NCBI GenBank assembly: GCA_903919315.1
Contig: CAIXHP010000005.1
Span: forward strand, 1-63,683
Direction: 5' to 3'
DNA: 63,683 nt
DNA from: an uncultured Pseudomonadota bacterium
Lineage (GTDB): Bacteria; Pseudomonadota; Alphaproteobacteria; UBA9219
Every line of letters starts with the position of its first letter. The stretch's first letter is position 1. Below, piece by piece: positions 43,443 through 52,750 of this stretch. Below the pieces are notes generated by a model. The model saw only the letters and a list, made by a program, of their open reading frames with translations. It had not been told where the DNA came from and did no database searches. Position numbers and translations under genes: made by a program.

Positions 43443-44939
43443 ATGTCGAGTAGTTTTCCTTTGTTGTCGGTTGTCACGTTCCTGCCGCTTGTGGGGGTGT
43501 TGATCCTGTTGTTCTTGCGCGGCGGGGATGAGGCGGCGTGGGCGCGGCGGATCGCGTTGACGACGTCGTTGGTCACCTTTGTTGTGTCGCTCGGCATCCT
43601 GTGCGTGTTTGATCCTGCCGTGGCGGGCTTTCAGTTGATGGAGCGCTTTGCGTGGATTCCGTCGTTCCACATTGAATACATCAAGGGCGTGGACGGGATT
43701 TCGGTTTGGTTCGTGCTGTTGGCTACGTTTCTCACGCCCATTTGCATTTTGTCCGGTTCTGTTGTCACCAAGCGCGTCAAGGAATTCATGATCGCGTTTC
43801 TGGTTTTGGAAACCATGATGGTGGGGATGTTTACGGCGCTGGATATGGTGCTGTTCTATCTGTTCTTCGAAGGCGTTCTGATTCCGATGTTCCTGATCGT
43901 CGGCGTGTGGGGCGGGGCGGGGCGGATTTACGCCGCGTATAAATTCTTTCTCTATACGTTCCTCGGCTCCGTTCTGATGCTGGTCGCCATCTTCGCGATG
44001 GTGATCCATGCGGGCACCACCGACATGACGGCGATGATGGGCGGCGTGTTCCCCGACAAGATGGCGATGTGGCTGTGGCTCGCGTTCTTTGCGTCGTTCG
44101 CGGTCAAGATGCCGATGTGGCCGTTCCATACTTGGTTGCCCTATGCCCACGTCGAAGCGCCGACGGCGGGGTCGGTGATCCTTGCGGGCGTGCTGCTGAA
44201 GATGGGCGGCTATGGCATGATCCGTATCGCTATCCAGATGCTGCCGGATGCCAGCGCGTTCTTTGCGCCGATGGTGTTCGCGCTCAGCGTGATCGCGATT
44301 ATCTACACGTCGCTGGTGGCGTTGGCGCAGACGGATATGAAGCGGCTGATCGCCTATTCCTCGGTCGCGCATATGGGCTATGTCACGCTCGGCATTTTCT
44401 CCGGCAACACGCAGGGGATGGAGGGCGCGGTGCTGGTGATGATTTCGCACGGCTTTGTCGCCTCGGCGCTCTTCCTCTGCATCGGCGTGGTGTATGACCG
44501 CATGCATTCGCGCGAGATCGCGCGTTATGGCGGCATGGCGACCAACATGCCGCATTATGCCCTTGTGTTCATGGTGTTCATGCTGGCCTCTGTCGGCTTG
44601 CCCGGCACCAGCGGCTTTGTCGGCGAGTTTTTGTCGATGCAGGGCGTTTTTCTGGTCAGCAGTTGGACGGCTTTCCTCGCGGCGACCGGAGTCGTGCTGG
44701 GCGCGGCCTATATGCTGTGGCTTTACCGGCGCATTTTCTATGGGCCGCTGGACAAGGACGACGTGCGGGCGATGCCGGATTTGAACGCGCGTGAATACGC
44801 GATGTTCGTGCCGTTGATCCTTATGGTGCTGTGGCTGGGGATTCATCCGGCTACGTTCCGCGATGTGTTCGCGTCGAGCGTTCATAAGATTACGTCCGAT
44901 TATCAGGCGCAGACAACGCGCGGGGGAGAAGCGCCATGA
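43443..44939 (+). CDS. nuoM: NADH-quinone oxidoreductase subunit M
   Basis: The product is 498 aa from the ATG at 43443, an antiporter-like subunit with about 14 membrane segments. Typical blocks are [58 protein letters not shown] and [13 protein letters not shown]. Its stop overlaps nuoN by 4 bases. It is separated from nuoL by 4.7 kb of inserted genes and an R2 element, but remains on the same strand. Confidence 0.97.
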   Translation: MSSSFPLLSVVTFLPLVGVLILLFLRGGDEAAWARRIALTTSLVTFVVSLGILCVFDPAVAGFQLMERFAWIPSFHIEYIKGVDGISVWFVLLATFLTPICILSGSVVTKRVKEFMIAFLVLETMMVGMFTALDMVLFYLFFEGVLIPMFLIVGVWGGAGRIYAAYKFFLYTFLGSVLMLVAIFAMVIHAGTTDMTAMMGGVFPDKMAMWLWLAFFASFAVKMPMWPFHTWLPYAHVEAPTAGSVILAGVLLKMGGYGMIRIAIQMLPDASAFFAPMVFALSVIAIIYTSLVALAQTDMKRLIAYSSVAHMGYVTLGIFSGNTQGMEGAVLVMISHGFVASALFLCIGVVYDRMHSREIARYGGMATNMPHYALVFMVFMLASVGLPGTSGFVGEFLSMQGVFLVSSWTAFLAATGVVLGAAYMLWLYRRIFYGPLDKDDVRAMPDLNAREYAMFVPLILMVLWLGIHPATFRDVFASSVHKITSDYQAQTTRGGEAP

Positions 44940-46423
44940 ATGTCGAAAACATCTACGCTACGTTCCCTGAGCTGTTTCTGGCTTCTTGCGCCCTGATGCT
45001 GCTTTTGTTCGGCGTGAAGCGGGGGAATGACGCGACGTTGTTCACGGGGCTGATCGCCGTGGTGGTTTGTTTGGCGGCGGGCGTTTTGCTGATCAAGCTG
45101 CCGTCTTTCGTCGAGCCGGGGCAGGCGCAGCTTGGGGTGAGCGCGCTTTGCCATGGGTGCAAGGCTTTTGGCGGCATGTTCATCAACGATGCGTTCGCGC
45201 AGTTCGTTAAGGTGCTACTCCTGCTCGCGTCGGCGATCGCGATTATGTTGTCGTGGGGTTATATGGAGCGGCATGGTCTGGAGCGGCCCGAATATCCGGC
45301 GCTGATCCTGTTCGCGACGCTGGGCATGATGCTGATGGTGTCGGCCAACGATCTGCTGGCCTTGTATATGGGATTGGAGTTGCAGTCGTTGGCGCTTTAT
45401 GTGCTGGCATCGTTCCGGCGCGATCATGTGCGATCCAGCGAGGCGGGCTTGAAGTATTTTGTTCTCGGTTCGCTGTCGTCGGGCATGTTGCTGTACGGTA
45501 TTTCCCTGCTTTATGGCTACACCGGTTCTACGGGTTTCGAAGCCTTGGCGCATGTTTTGGCGGGTGAACCGCCCATCGGCGTTGTGCTTGGGCTGGTGTT
45601 CGTTTGCGCCGCGATGGCGTTCAAGGTTTCGGCGGTGCCGTTTCATATGTGGACACCCGATGTCTATGAAGGCGCACCGACTCCGGTGACGGCGTTCTTT
45701 GCCGCCGGGCCGAAACTGGCGGCGTTGGCGTTGTTTGTGCGGGTTCTGCTGCAACCGCTGGCGGGGCTTGAGCATCAGTGGGTGCAGGTGGTGGTGTTCA
45801 TGGCGGTGGCCTCGATGCTGTTGGGCAGCTTTGCCGGGTTGGCGCAAAGCAACATCAAGCGGCTGATGGCTTACAGCTCGATTGCCAATGTCGGCTACGC
45901 TTTGGTCGGCATGGCGGTCGCGAACGAGGCGGGGGTGCAGGCGTTGTTGGTTTATCTCAGCATTTATCTGGTCAATACGCTGGGCGTGTTCGGTGTGATC
46001 CTTTGTCTGCGCCGCGAGGGGGTGATGGCGGAGAAGATTGCCGATCTCGCCGGATTGTCCAAATCGCATCCGTTGCTGGCGGTGGCGATGGGGATTTTTA
46101 TGTTTTCGCTGGCAGGCGTGCCGCCTTTGGCAGGGTTCTTTGGCAAATACTTCGTCTTTCTGGCGGCGGTGCAGGCTGGCATGCTGCCGCTCGCGATCAT
46201 TGGGGTGCTGACCAGTTGCGTGGCGGCGTATTACTATCTGCGGATCATCAAGGTGATGTATTTCGACGATGCGACCGAGGCGGCGGTTGATCCGGTGCCG
46301 GAGTTTTCGCTGCGGATCGTCACGGGCGGGGCGGCGCTGCTTATGCTGCTGTTCGTGTTCATGCCGACTCCGGTGATCGACAGCGCGTTGGCGGCGGCGC
46401 ATAGCCTGATGCCGCAAGGATGA
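44936..46423 (+). CDS. nuoN: NADH-quinone oxidoreductase subunit N
   Basis: The product is 495 aa, the third antiporter-like subunit. Recognisable parts are [60 protein letters not shown] and [18 protein letters not shown]. It completes the 14-gene set. Its stop overlaps the birA start by 4 bases, so birA, coaX and rnj continue the operon. Confidence 0.97.
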   Translation: MNVENIYATFPELFLASCALMLLLFGVKRGNDATLFTGLIAVVVCLAAGVLLIKLPSFVEPGQAQLGVSALCHGCKAFGGMFINDAFAQFVKVLLLLASAIAIMLSWGYMERHGLERPEYPALILFATLGMMLMVSANDLLALYMGLELQSLALYVLASFRRDHVRSSEAGLKYFVLGSLSSGMLLYGISLLYGYTGSTGFEALAHVLAGEPPIGVVLGLVFVCAAMAFKVSAVPFHMWTPDVYEGAPTPVTAFFAAGPKLAALALFVRVLLQPLAGLEHQWVQVVVFMAVASMLLGSFAGLAQSNIKRLMAYSSIANVGYALVGMAVANEAGVQALLVYLSIYLVNTLGVFGVILCLRREGVMAEKIADLAGLSKSHPLLAVAMGIFMFSLAGVPPLAGFFGKYFVFLAAVQAGMLPLAIIGVLTSCVAAYYYLRIIKVMYFDDATEAAVDPVPEFSLRIVTGGAALLMLLFVFMPTPVIDSALAAAHSLMPQG

Positions 46424-47277
46424 TCCCGGCGTTCTTTCGTCTGCGCCAAGTCGCGGTCACCGCGTCGACGAACGAGGATGCGAAGCAGGCGGCCATCGAC
46501 GGCGAGGCTGAGGGCTTGGTCGTTCAGGCGCTACGCCAGACGGCGGGGCGCGGGCGACAGGGACGCGTTTGGGAATCGCCGGAAGGCAATCTTTATATGT
46601 CGGTTTTGCTGCGTCCCGCTTGCGGGCCGCAAGCGGCGGGGCATTACAGCTTTGTCGCGGCGTTGGCGGTCTTTGACACGGTGCGGGCTTTTTTGCCGCA
46701 GGCGGAGGTGCTGCTGAAATGGCCGAACGATGTTCTGGTCAACGGCAAGAAGATCAGCGGCCTGTTGCTGGAAGCTGCGCCGGTCGAGAATGGACGTATG
46801 GACTGGCTGGTGTTGGGGATCGGGGTGAATGTCCTTCACCATCCGGAAAACGCGCTGTATCCGACAACATCGCTGGCGGCGGAACAGGGCCGCCCGCGTT
46901 CCTCCCCCCTTGAGGGGGAGGCTAGGTGGGGGGTGGGTTCCGTTGGCGATGTGGTGGCAAGTTCGGCACCTGCGGGACGTGACCTCCCACCCAACCCTCC
47001 CCCTCAAGGGGGGAGGGCTTTGAGCGCGGTTTTGGAGGAGCTGCTTTGCGCCCTGGATCGTTGGCGGCGGGTGTTGGAGGCGGAGGGCTTTGCGCCGGTT
47101 CGTGCGGCGTGGTTGGCGCGGGCGCGGACGGGGGCGTTAACCATACGTTTGCCGCAGGAATCCTTCGATGGGACGTTTGTCGGTCTTGACGGAAACGGCT
47201 GTTTGATCGTTCGGTTGGCGAACGGAGCGGAAAGGACTATAGCTGCGGGCGATGTTTTCTTTCCTCCAAGGGATTAA
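46420..47277 (+). CDS. birA: Biotin-[acetyl-CoA-carboxylase] ligase with an in-frame repeat insertion
   Basis: The product is 285 aa, a catalytic-only BirA without the N-terminal repressor domain. It has QTAGRGRQGRVWESPEGNLY (biotinyl-AMP-binding loop), LLKWPNDVLVNGKKISGLLL, and LVLGIGVNVLHHPE. Residues ~161-201 (SSPLEGEARWGVG... ending PPPQGGRA) are the translation of a full R2 repeat, inserted in frame between the catalytic core and the C-terminal SH3-like domain. Without it the protein would have about 244 residues, the normal size. The enzyme attaches biotin to carboxylases. Confidence 0.93.
   Translation: MIPAFFRLRQVAVTASTNEDAKQAAIDGEAEGLVVQALRQTAGRGRQGRVWESPEGNLYMSVLLRPACGPQAAGHYSFVAALAVFDTVRAFLPQAEVLLKWPNDVLVNGKKISGLLLEAAPVENGRMDWLVLGIGVNVLHHPENALYPTTSLAAEQGRPRSSPLEGEARWGVGSVGDVVASSAPAGRDLPPNPPPQGGRALSAVLEELLCALDRWRRVLEAEGFAPVRAAWLARARTGALTIRLPQESFDGTFVGLDGNGCLIVRLANGAERTIAAGDVFFPPRD
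46901..47021. repeat. R2 palindromic element, full copy, inside birA
   Basis: 121 bp with both arms (CCTCCCCCCTTGAGGGGGAG ... CCTCAAGGGGGGAGGGCTTT) and a middle part like that of the intergenic copies. The birA frame stays open through it. Confidence 0.92.
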
Positions 47278-47279
47278 CG

Positions 47280-48053
47280 ATGCTGCTGGTGATTGATGCC
47301 GGAAACACCAACACGGTCTTCGCGCTGTTCGATGGAGCGCGTCTAACGGGTGTGTGGCGCATGTTGACGGGGGCGCAGCGCACGGCGGACGAGTATGCGG
47401 TCTTTCTAAAGAGCCTGATGCGCGAAGCGGGGCTGGAGCCGCGCCACGTCGCCGAGGCCATTTTGGGCAGCGTGGTGCCGGATGCCAATTTTTATCTGTT
47501 GAAACTTTGCCGCGAGCATTTCGGTTGCGAGGCTTTGGTGGTAGGCTCGGCGGGTGTGAAGGTCGGCGTGCGGGTTAAACTGGATCGGCCGGAGGAAGTC
47601 GGTGCGGATCGTTTGATCAACGCTGTGGCCGGAGCGGCGGCGTATAAACCGCCGTTGCTGATCGTCGATTTCGGCACCGCGACGACCTTCGATGTGGTCG
47701 ATGGCCACGGCGATTATTGCGGCGGCGCGATTGCGCCGGGGATCAATTTGTCGCTTCAGGCGTTGCATATGGCGGCGGCCAAACTGCCGCGCGTGGCTGT
47801 GGCGCGACCGAAGAAGGTGATCGGCACCGGCACGGTTGGCGCGATACAGTCCGGGATATTCTGGGGCTATGTCGGGCTGATCGAAAGTCTGATCGCGCGG
47901 ATGCAAGAGGAACTCGGTCAGACCGTGACGGTGATCGCTACGGGCGGTCTTGCGCCGTTGTTTAAGGACGCTGTGCCCGCGCTTCAGCATATTGAACCCG
48001 ACCTCACTTTGCGTGGGCTTTATCTTATCCATGAACTTAACCGAAAGACCTAA
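47280..48053 (+). CDS. coaX: Type III pantothenate kinase
   Basis: The product is 257 aa. The ATP-binding opening is MLLVIDAGNTNTVFALFDG. GADRLINAVAG, LIVDFGTATTFDVVD and GAIAPGINLSLQAL are the other family signatures. CoaX phosphorylates pantothenate in the first step of coenzyme A synthesis and is not inhibited by CoA. It starts 2 bases after birA and ends 6 bases before rnj. Confidence 0.95.
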   Translation: MLLVIDAGNTNTVFALFDGARLTGVWRMLTGAQRTADEYAVFLKSLMREAGLEPRHVAEAILGSVVPDANFYLLKLCREHFGCEALVVGSAGVKVGVRVKLDRPEEVGADRLINAVAGAAAYKPPLLIVDFGTATTFDVVDGHGDYCGGAIAPGINLSLQALHMAAAKLPRVAVARPKKVIGTGTVGAIQSGIFWGYVGLIESLIARMQEELGQTVTVIATGGLAPLFKDAVPALQHIEPDLTLRGLYLIHELNRKT

Positions 48054-48059
48054 ACACTT

Positions 48060-49739
48060 ATGACATTACGCAACAACGATTCCCACCGCCCGCCGGATGA
48101 CGCTCTGTGGCTCTTGCCTCTGGGCGGTTCCGGCGAAATCGGCATGAATATGAATTTGTACGGAACGGCGGGCAAATGGCTGATGGTCGATTGCGGCATC
48201 ACCTTTCCCGACGAGACGACACCCGGCATCGAAGTCATCATGCCGGACATTTCCTTTATCGCCGACCGGCGCGACGATCTGGTGGGCTTGTTTGTCACGC
48301 ATGGGCATGAAGATCATCTGGGCGCGATTGTCCATTTGTGGCCGCATTTGCAGTGTCCCGTCTATGCCACCAAATTCACGGCGGACATGATCCGGGGCAA
48401 GCTGGCGCAGGCGGGGATGAAGGGGCAGGTGCGGATCATCGAATTGCCGATGCGCGGTTCGTTCGAGATCGGGCCGTTTAAGGCCGAGCTGATCCACGTC
48501 ACGCACTCCATTCCCGAAGCTCATATGGTGGCGATCACCACCAAGCACGGGACGGTCTTGCATACCGGCGATTGGAAATTCGATCCGAATCCGATTGTGG
48601 GCGAGGTGAGCGACACCGCGCGGTTGCAGCGGTTGGGGCATGAAAACGTTTTGGCCATCGTCGGCGATTCCACCAATGCCATGGTGCCGGGGCATTCAGG
48701 CTCGGAGATCGACGTTCAGAATTGTTTCAAGAAGCTGTTCGGGAGCTACCGTAACCGTATCGCCGTGACGTGCTTTGCCAGCAACATCGCGCGCTTGAAG
48801 TCCATCGCCGCCGCCGCGCACGCCAACGGGCGTTATGTCGCGTTGGTGGGGCGCTCGTTGTGGCGCAACGCCGAGATCGCGGAGGAATGCGGCTATTTGC
48901 CGGAGTTCAACCAGTTTCTCAGCGAACACGAAGCGATGCAGGCGCCGCGCGACAAAACGGTGCTGGTTTGCACGGGCTGTCAGGGCGAAGTCCGCGCGGC
49001 TTTGTCGCGCATTGCGGCGTTCGATCATCCTGAGGTGGAGTTCCAGAAGGGCGACGTGGTCATCTTTTCGTCGTTCGATATTCCGGGGAATGAAAAGTCG
49101 ATCGCGCGCGTTCAGAATTTGCTGATCCGTCAGGGCGTGGAGATTTTGACGCGCCACAACGCGCCGGTGCATGTCTCCGGCCATCCGGCGCAGGAGGATA
49201 TGACCCAGTTGTATCAGTGGGTGCGCCCGCGCCTTTCGGTGCCGGTGCATGGCGAATTGCGCCATCAGACCGAGCATGCCCACCTTGCCAAGGATTGCGA
49301 TGTTCCCGCCTCGATCATTCCTTCCAACGGCCAGATCGTTCGTTTGGGGCCGGGGGAGCCCGGCGTGGTGGCGGAGGTGCATTGCGGACGGCTGGGGTTG
49401 GACGGCAAGGTGTTGCGCACGCTCGACCGCGAGGCGGTCAAGCATCGCCGCAAGCTGAGCCACAGCGGCGCGGTCGTCATCACCGTGGTTCTCGACAAGC
49501 GCGGGCTTCCGGCGGACGATCCGCAAATCACGTTGCTGGGGCTTGAGGACGATCACTTTATCGAGGAACTGCGCGACGATTTGATCGACAATGTTCTCGA
49601 CGCGGTCGAGAAGATGTCCAAGGCTACGCTGGCCGACAATGCCGCCGTCAAAAACAACATTTCACAAGCCGCGCGACGATTCCTGAACGACTCGCACGGG
49701 AAGAAGCCGGTGTTGGAAGTGCATTTGATCCGGGTGTGA
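48060..49739 (+). CDS. rnj: Ribonuclease J
   Basis: The product is 559 aa. It has the metallo-beta-lactamase metal motif HGHEDHLGA, the second-shell GDSTNAM, and the beta-CASP motifs leading to HVSGHPAQEDM. The C-terminal ~90 residues form the extra domain seen in RNase J. The enzyme matures and degrades RNA. It closes the long nuo-birA-coaX-rnj transcription unit; the clustered R2 repeats behind it may act as terminators. Confidence 0.95.
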   Translation: MTLRNNDSHRPPDDALWLLPLGGSGEIGMNMNLYGTAGKWLMVDCGITFPDETTPGIEVIMPDISFIADRRDDLVGLFVTHGHEDHLGAIVHLWPHLQCPVYATKFTADMIRGKLAQAGMKGQVRIIELPMRGSFEIGPFKAELIHVTHSIPEAHMVAITTKHGTVLHTGDWKFDPNPIVGEVSDTARLQRLGHENVLAIVGDSTNAMVPGHSGSEIDVQNCFKKLFGSYRNRIAVTCFASNIARLKSIAAAAHANGRYVALVGRSLWRNAEIAEECGYLPEFNQFLSEHEAMQAPRDKTVLVCTGCQGEVRAALSRIAAFDHPEVEFQKGDVVIFSSFDIPGNEKSIARVQNLLIRQGVEILTRHNAPVHVSGHPAQEDMTQLYQWVRPRLSVPVHGELRHQTEHAHLAKDCDVPASIIPSNGQIVRLGPGEPGVVAEVHCGRLGLDGKVLRTLDREAVKHRRKLSHSGAVVITVVLDKRGLPADDPQITLLGLEDDHFIEELRDDLIDNVLDAVEKMSKATLADNAAVKNNISQAARRFLNDSHGKKPVLEVHLIRV

Positions 49740-49771
49740 GGGCGGCGCGGGGCTGGCATCTATGGGACACG

Positions 49772-49975
49772 ACCCCCCACCCAACCCTCCCCCCAAGGGG
49801 GGAGGGCTTTTTTGCGGTGTGGGCGGGAGGTTGGGGGAGGACAGACGGTGTTCCTCCCCCCTTGAGGGGGAGGTTAGGTGGGGGGTGAGTTCCGCTTGGT
49901 CGGGAGTCGCAAGACTGGCGCTGACGGGATAGGACCCCCCACCCAACCCTCCCCCTCAAGGGGGGAGGGCTTTTT
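49772..49975. repeat. R2 cluster: one half copy and one full copy
   Basis: A single right arm (49772-49806) is followed by a full element (49852-49975). The sequence GGGCTTTTTTGCGGTGTGGG recurs after both right arms, so the right arm and its flank are duplicated. Both right arms end in a G/C hairpin plus T-run on the + strand. Confidence 0.9.
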
Positions 49976-50003
49976 TGCGGTGTGGGCGGGGGAGGGGGTT
50001 GCT

Positions 50004-50564
50004 GTGTCGTGGTATTGCGATATTGCTCCGGGGCATCCGGTTCATGATTCTTATCATGCGATGGAGTACGGGTTTCCTGTCACCGACGAACGCGTGTTGT
50101 TCGAGCGTTTGGCTCTGGAGATCATGCAGGCGGGGTTGAGTTGGGAGATTGTTCTGAAAAAGCGCACGGCGCTGAATCGCGCGTTTGATGGTTTCGCTGT
50201 CGACAAAGTGGCGGCCTATGGCGCGGCCGAGGTTGCGCGGTTGTTGGCGGATGCGGGGATCGTGCGCAACCGGCTGAAGATCGCGGCGATCATCCATAAC
50301 GCGGGCGTTTTGCTGGAACTGCGCCGGACGCATGAAGGCTTCGCCGGTTGGCTGGCGGCGCACCATCCGCGTCCCAAGGCCGATTGGGTTAAGCTGTTTC
50401 GTCAAACTTTCAAATTCACGGGCGGCGAGATTGTCGGCGAGTTCCTGATGAGCATCGGCCTCTTGCCCGGTGCGCATCGCGAGGATTGTCCGGTTTATGC
50501 CGCGATCATTGCGGCCCGTTACGACTTTCCGCCCTCCAAGCTTTCCAGCAAGAAGCGGTCGTAG
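50004..50564 (+). CDS. tag: DNA-3-methyladenine glycosylase I
   Basis: The product is 186 aa from a GTG start at 50004, chosen because GGAGGGGG precedes it and the family match begins at VSWYCDI; the frame is open upstream through the R2 repeat. It shows ERLALEIMQAGLSWEIVLKKR, DAGIVRNRLKIAAII, and near the end HREDC. The likely zinc ligands are Cys5, the His in SYHAMEYG, and His/Cys of HREDC. The usual EWG after the first His is EYG. The enzyme removes 3-methyladenine from DNA. Its end overlaps the convergent transpeptidase gene by 46 bases. Confidence 0.9.
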   Translation: MSWYCDIAPGHPVHDSYHAMEYGFPVTDERVLFERLALEIMQAGLSWEIVLKKRTALNRAFDGFAVDKVAAYGAAEVARLLADAGIVRNRLKIAAIIHNAGVLLELRRTHEGFAGWLAAHHPRPKADWVKLFRQTFKFTGGEIVGEFLMSIGLLPGAHREDCPVYAAIIAARYDFPPSKLSSKKRS

Positions 50565-52210
50565 TTGTAGATGTCGTGGCGGAAGTTGATGGCGCCGTCT
50601 TCGTCTTCGAAGACAGTCCAATACACGACACGCAGCGGCAGGGGCTCGGCGATGCGGAGCCAGCGGGTGTTGGTTTTGTCGACTTCGGCTTGGATGCGTT
50701 CGGGTGTCCAGTCGCCGTCGTTGCTGGCGAGGACGATTTTCGCGAACTGGACGGGATCTTCGAGACGGATGCAGCCGGAGCTGTAATAGCGCTCCGGTTT
50801 TTCGAACAGCTCTTGGTGCGGCGTGCCGTGCATATAGACGGCGAAGTCGTTGTCGAAGTCGAATTTCAAGCGACCGAGGCTGTTCAGATCGCCGGGCGCT
50901 TGGCGGAGGCGGAAGTTGAAGGCGCTGGCTTTGATTTTGTTCCAGTCGATGTTTGCGCCGTGCGGATCGTCGGCGCTGCCGTTGATGACGAAGCCCAGCT
51001 TTTCGAGATAGTGCGGGTCTTTGCGCAGTTTGGGCAGAATGTCTTTTTGCGCGATCTTGGTCGGCACATGCCACGACGGATTGAAAATCACGCTGCGAAT
51101 CTGGCTCTGGATGAACGGCGTTTTGCGATCCGGGCGACCGACCACCACGACGCTGTGATAGGCGCTTTTGCCGTCTTCGACGACATTGAGCATGGCATCG
51201 GCGATGTTGACCTCGGCGTAGCGCGTGGGCGTGCTGTCCGGCATGTGCCGCCAGCGTTCCATGTTGGCGACGATCTGGTCGATGCGCTTTTGCGGCGGCG
51301 TGTTGAGCGCGGCGAGCGTTTTCGCGCCCGCCTGACCGTCGGGTTGGAGTCCGTTGCGCGTTTGATAGGTGGCCAGCGTCTCTTGCAGCGTTTCGGTGAA
51401 GAGTTCGTTTTCGGCTTCGGTGGGCGCTTGCGCCGGGAGATAGCCTTCGGCGACCAGTCGCGCGCGCAACTGGCTGACGCGCGGGCCTTGATCGCCGCGC
51501 ACGAGTTTGGGGCCTGCGGCGATGGTTGGCCATGCGCCCTTGGCGGCCATGGCGCGGTAGGTCTTGAGCGTGTGGGTCAGGTTCAGATAGGCGGGAGCCG
51601 TGGGGGCGAGGCTGGCGATGAAGTCGTTGACGCGGCGTTCGTCTACCGCTTTGGCCAAACCTTCGGCTACCGGAGCCGGTTCGCGCCGGAACGTCCAGCC
51701 GGGGTAAAGCTGGGCCAACTCGACCTTGTCGCCGCGCAGATCGTGGCCGAGGCGGAGGAGCGATTCGGTGACCAGAAGCTCAAGCCGAACCGTGTCGGCT
51801 TCGTCGCCGCTCGCGATCAGGCGGTTGATCAGTTCGGTGGGATAGGCTTTTTGCGACAGGCCGTGATAGTCGGCAAAGGCGGCGACGGAGGTCAAAAAGG
51901 TCTTGAGCGCCTCGCGGTTGCCTTCAGCGTGGGTTTCCCATGCCGGGCGATACTGCCGCGCTTTGTAAAACGTTTTCAGTTCTTCGAGATCGAATTCGTG
52001 CCCATCGAGCGTAAAGGAGGGGCGTTCGAGGATCTGCTGCAACGCGCCGTCTGAGGCTGTCGTTTCCGATGCTTCCGGGGCGGTCGATTCGGCATGCGCG
52101 GGGGCGGGCGCGGCGGCGAGGAGGGCCAAAAGCGCGGCGGCGATCAGGAAAGGCCTTCGCGGCAGGGTTGTCGGCGCGGCCTCGCGCAGGGCGAAATGGG
52201 GGGTGCACAT
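50519..52210 (-). CDS. L,D-transpeptidase (YcbB/LdtD-like)
   Basis: The product is 563 aa. A signal peptide (FLIAAALLALLAAAPAPAHA) is followed by the scaffold domain (~55-250), a PG_binding_1 domain (GDQGPRVSQLRARLVAEGYL, then TYQTRNGLQPDGQAGAKTLA) and the YkuD catalytic domain. The catalytic motif HGTP, then YYSSGCIRLEDP with the nucleophilic cysteine, is intact. Such enzymes form 3-3 cross-links in peptidoglycan or attach proteins to it. It stands alone between tag and the divergent COQ10-like gene. Confidence 0.93.
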   Translation of the reverse strand: MCTPHFALREAAPTTLPRRPFLIAAALLALLAAAPAPAHAESTAPEASETTASDGALQQILERPSFTLDGHEFDLEELKTFYKARQYRPAWETHAEGNREALKTFLTSVAAFADYHGLSQKAYPTELINRLIASGDEADTVRLELLVTESLLRLGHDLRGDKVELAQLYPGWTFRREPAPVAEGLAKAVDERRVNDFIASLAPTAPAYLNLTHTLKTYRAMAAKGAWPTIAAGPKLVRGDQGPRVSQLRARLVAEGYLPAQAPTEAENELFTETLQETLATYQTRNGLQPDGQAGAKTLAALNTPPQKRIDQIVANMERWRHMPDSTPTRYAEVNIADAMLNVVEDGKSAYHSVVVVGRPDRKTPFIQSQIRSVIFNPSWHVPTKIAQKDILPKLRKDPHYLEKLGFVINGSADDPHGANIDWNKIKASAFNFRLRQAPGDLNSLGRLKFDFDNDFAVYMHGTPHQELFEKPERYYSSGCIRLEDPVQFAKIVLASNDGDWTPERIQAEVDKTNTRWLRIAEPLPLRVVYWTVFEDEDGAINFRHDIYNYDRFLLESLEGGKS

Positions 52211-52309
52211 GGGGCTTGATCGCTCTCCGTTCGCGCTGCATGTTGGCGGCTGGTATAGATATAGAGGGGACGAAGTCCTCTGTCAGCAGGGAAGTGTCGG
52301 TTTTGACGT

Positions 52310-52750
52310 ATGCCGCAACATTTTGAAAAGCGCTGGTTGCCCTACGCGCCCGAACAGTTGTTCGCTTTGGTGGCCGACGTGGGGCGCTATCCCGAATTCC
52401 TGCCGTGGTGCCTCGGGGCGAGGATGCGGGGACGGCGGGGCGATACCGTGACGGCGGATCTGGTCGTCGGCTATAAGGCTTTTCGCGAGACGTTCACTTC
52501 GGTCGTGACCTTGCGCCATCCGGAGCGGATTACGGTGAGCTATGTCGCGGGGCCGTTGGCGGATCTGCGCAACGAATGGAGCTTTGCGCCGGGGGCCAAC
52601 GGGGGGTGCGACCTGACTTTCGACGTGGATTTCCGCTTTCGCTCGTTTTTTCTGAGTTCCGTGATGGATTTGTTCTTTGACAAGGCCTTCCGCAAGATGG
52701 TGGCGGCGTTCGAGGCGCGGGCGGCGGCTCTTTATGGAAAGAAAGCATGA
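52310..52750 (+). CDS. COQ10/RatA-like START-fold protein
   Basis: The product is 146 aa. The pattern LPYAPEQLFALVADVGRYPE, then FLPWCLGARM is the opening of the COQ10 family, followed by FRETFTSVVTLRHPERITVS and a C-terminal helix with VMDLFFDKAFRKMVAAFEAR. In bacteria and mitochondria these proteins bind ubiquinone and help its use in respiration. It overlaps the next gene by 4 bases. Confidence 0.9.
   Translation: MPQHFEKRWLPYAPEQLFALVADVGRYPEFLPWCLGARMRGRRGDTVTADLVVGYKAFRETFTSVVTLRHPERITVSYVAGPLADLRNEWSFAPGANGGCDLTFDVDFRFRSFFLSSVMDLFFDKAFRKMVAAFEARAAALYGKKA

Noticed and set aside
42393-44885. 830-codon minus-strand frame across the last binding protein and nuoM
   Set aside because: Antisense shadow running through several real genes and an R2 repeat.
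49740-50003. CRISPR-like appearance of repeated G/C-rich blocks
   Set aside because: Copies are inverted hairpins of variable spacing without uniform direct repeats and unique spacers; no cas genes nearby.
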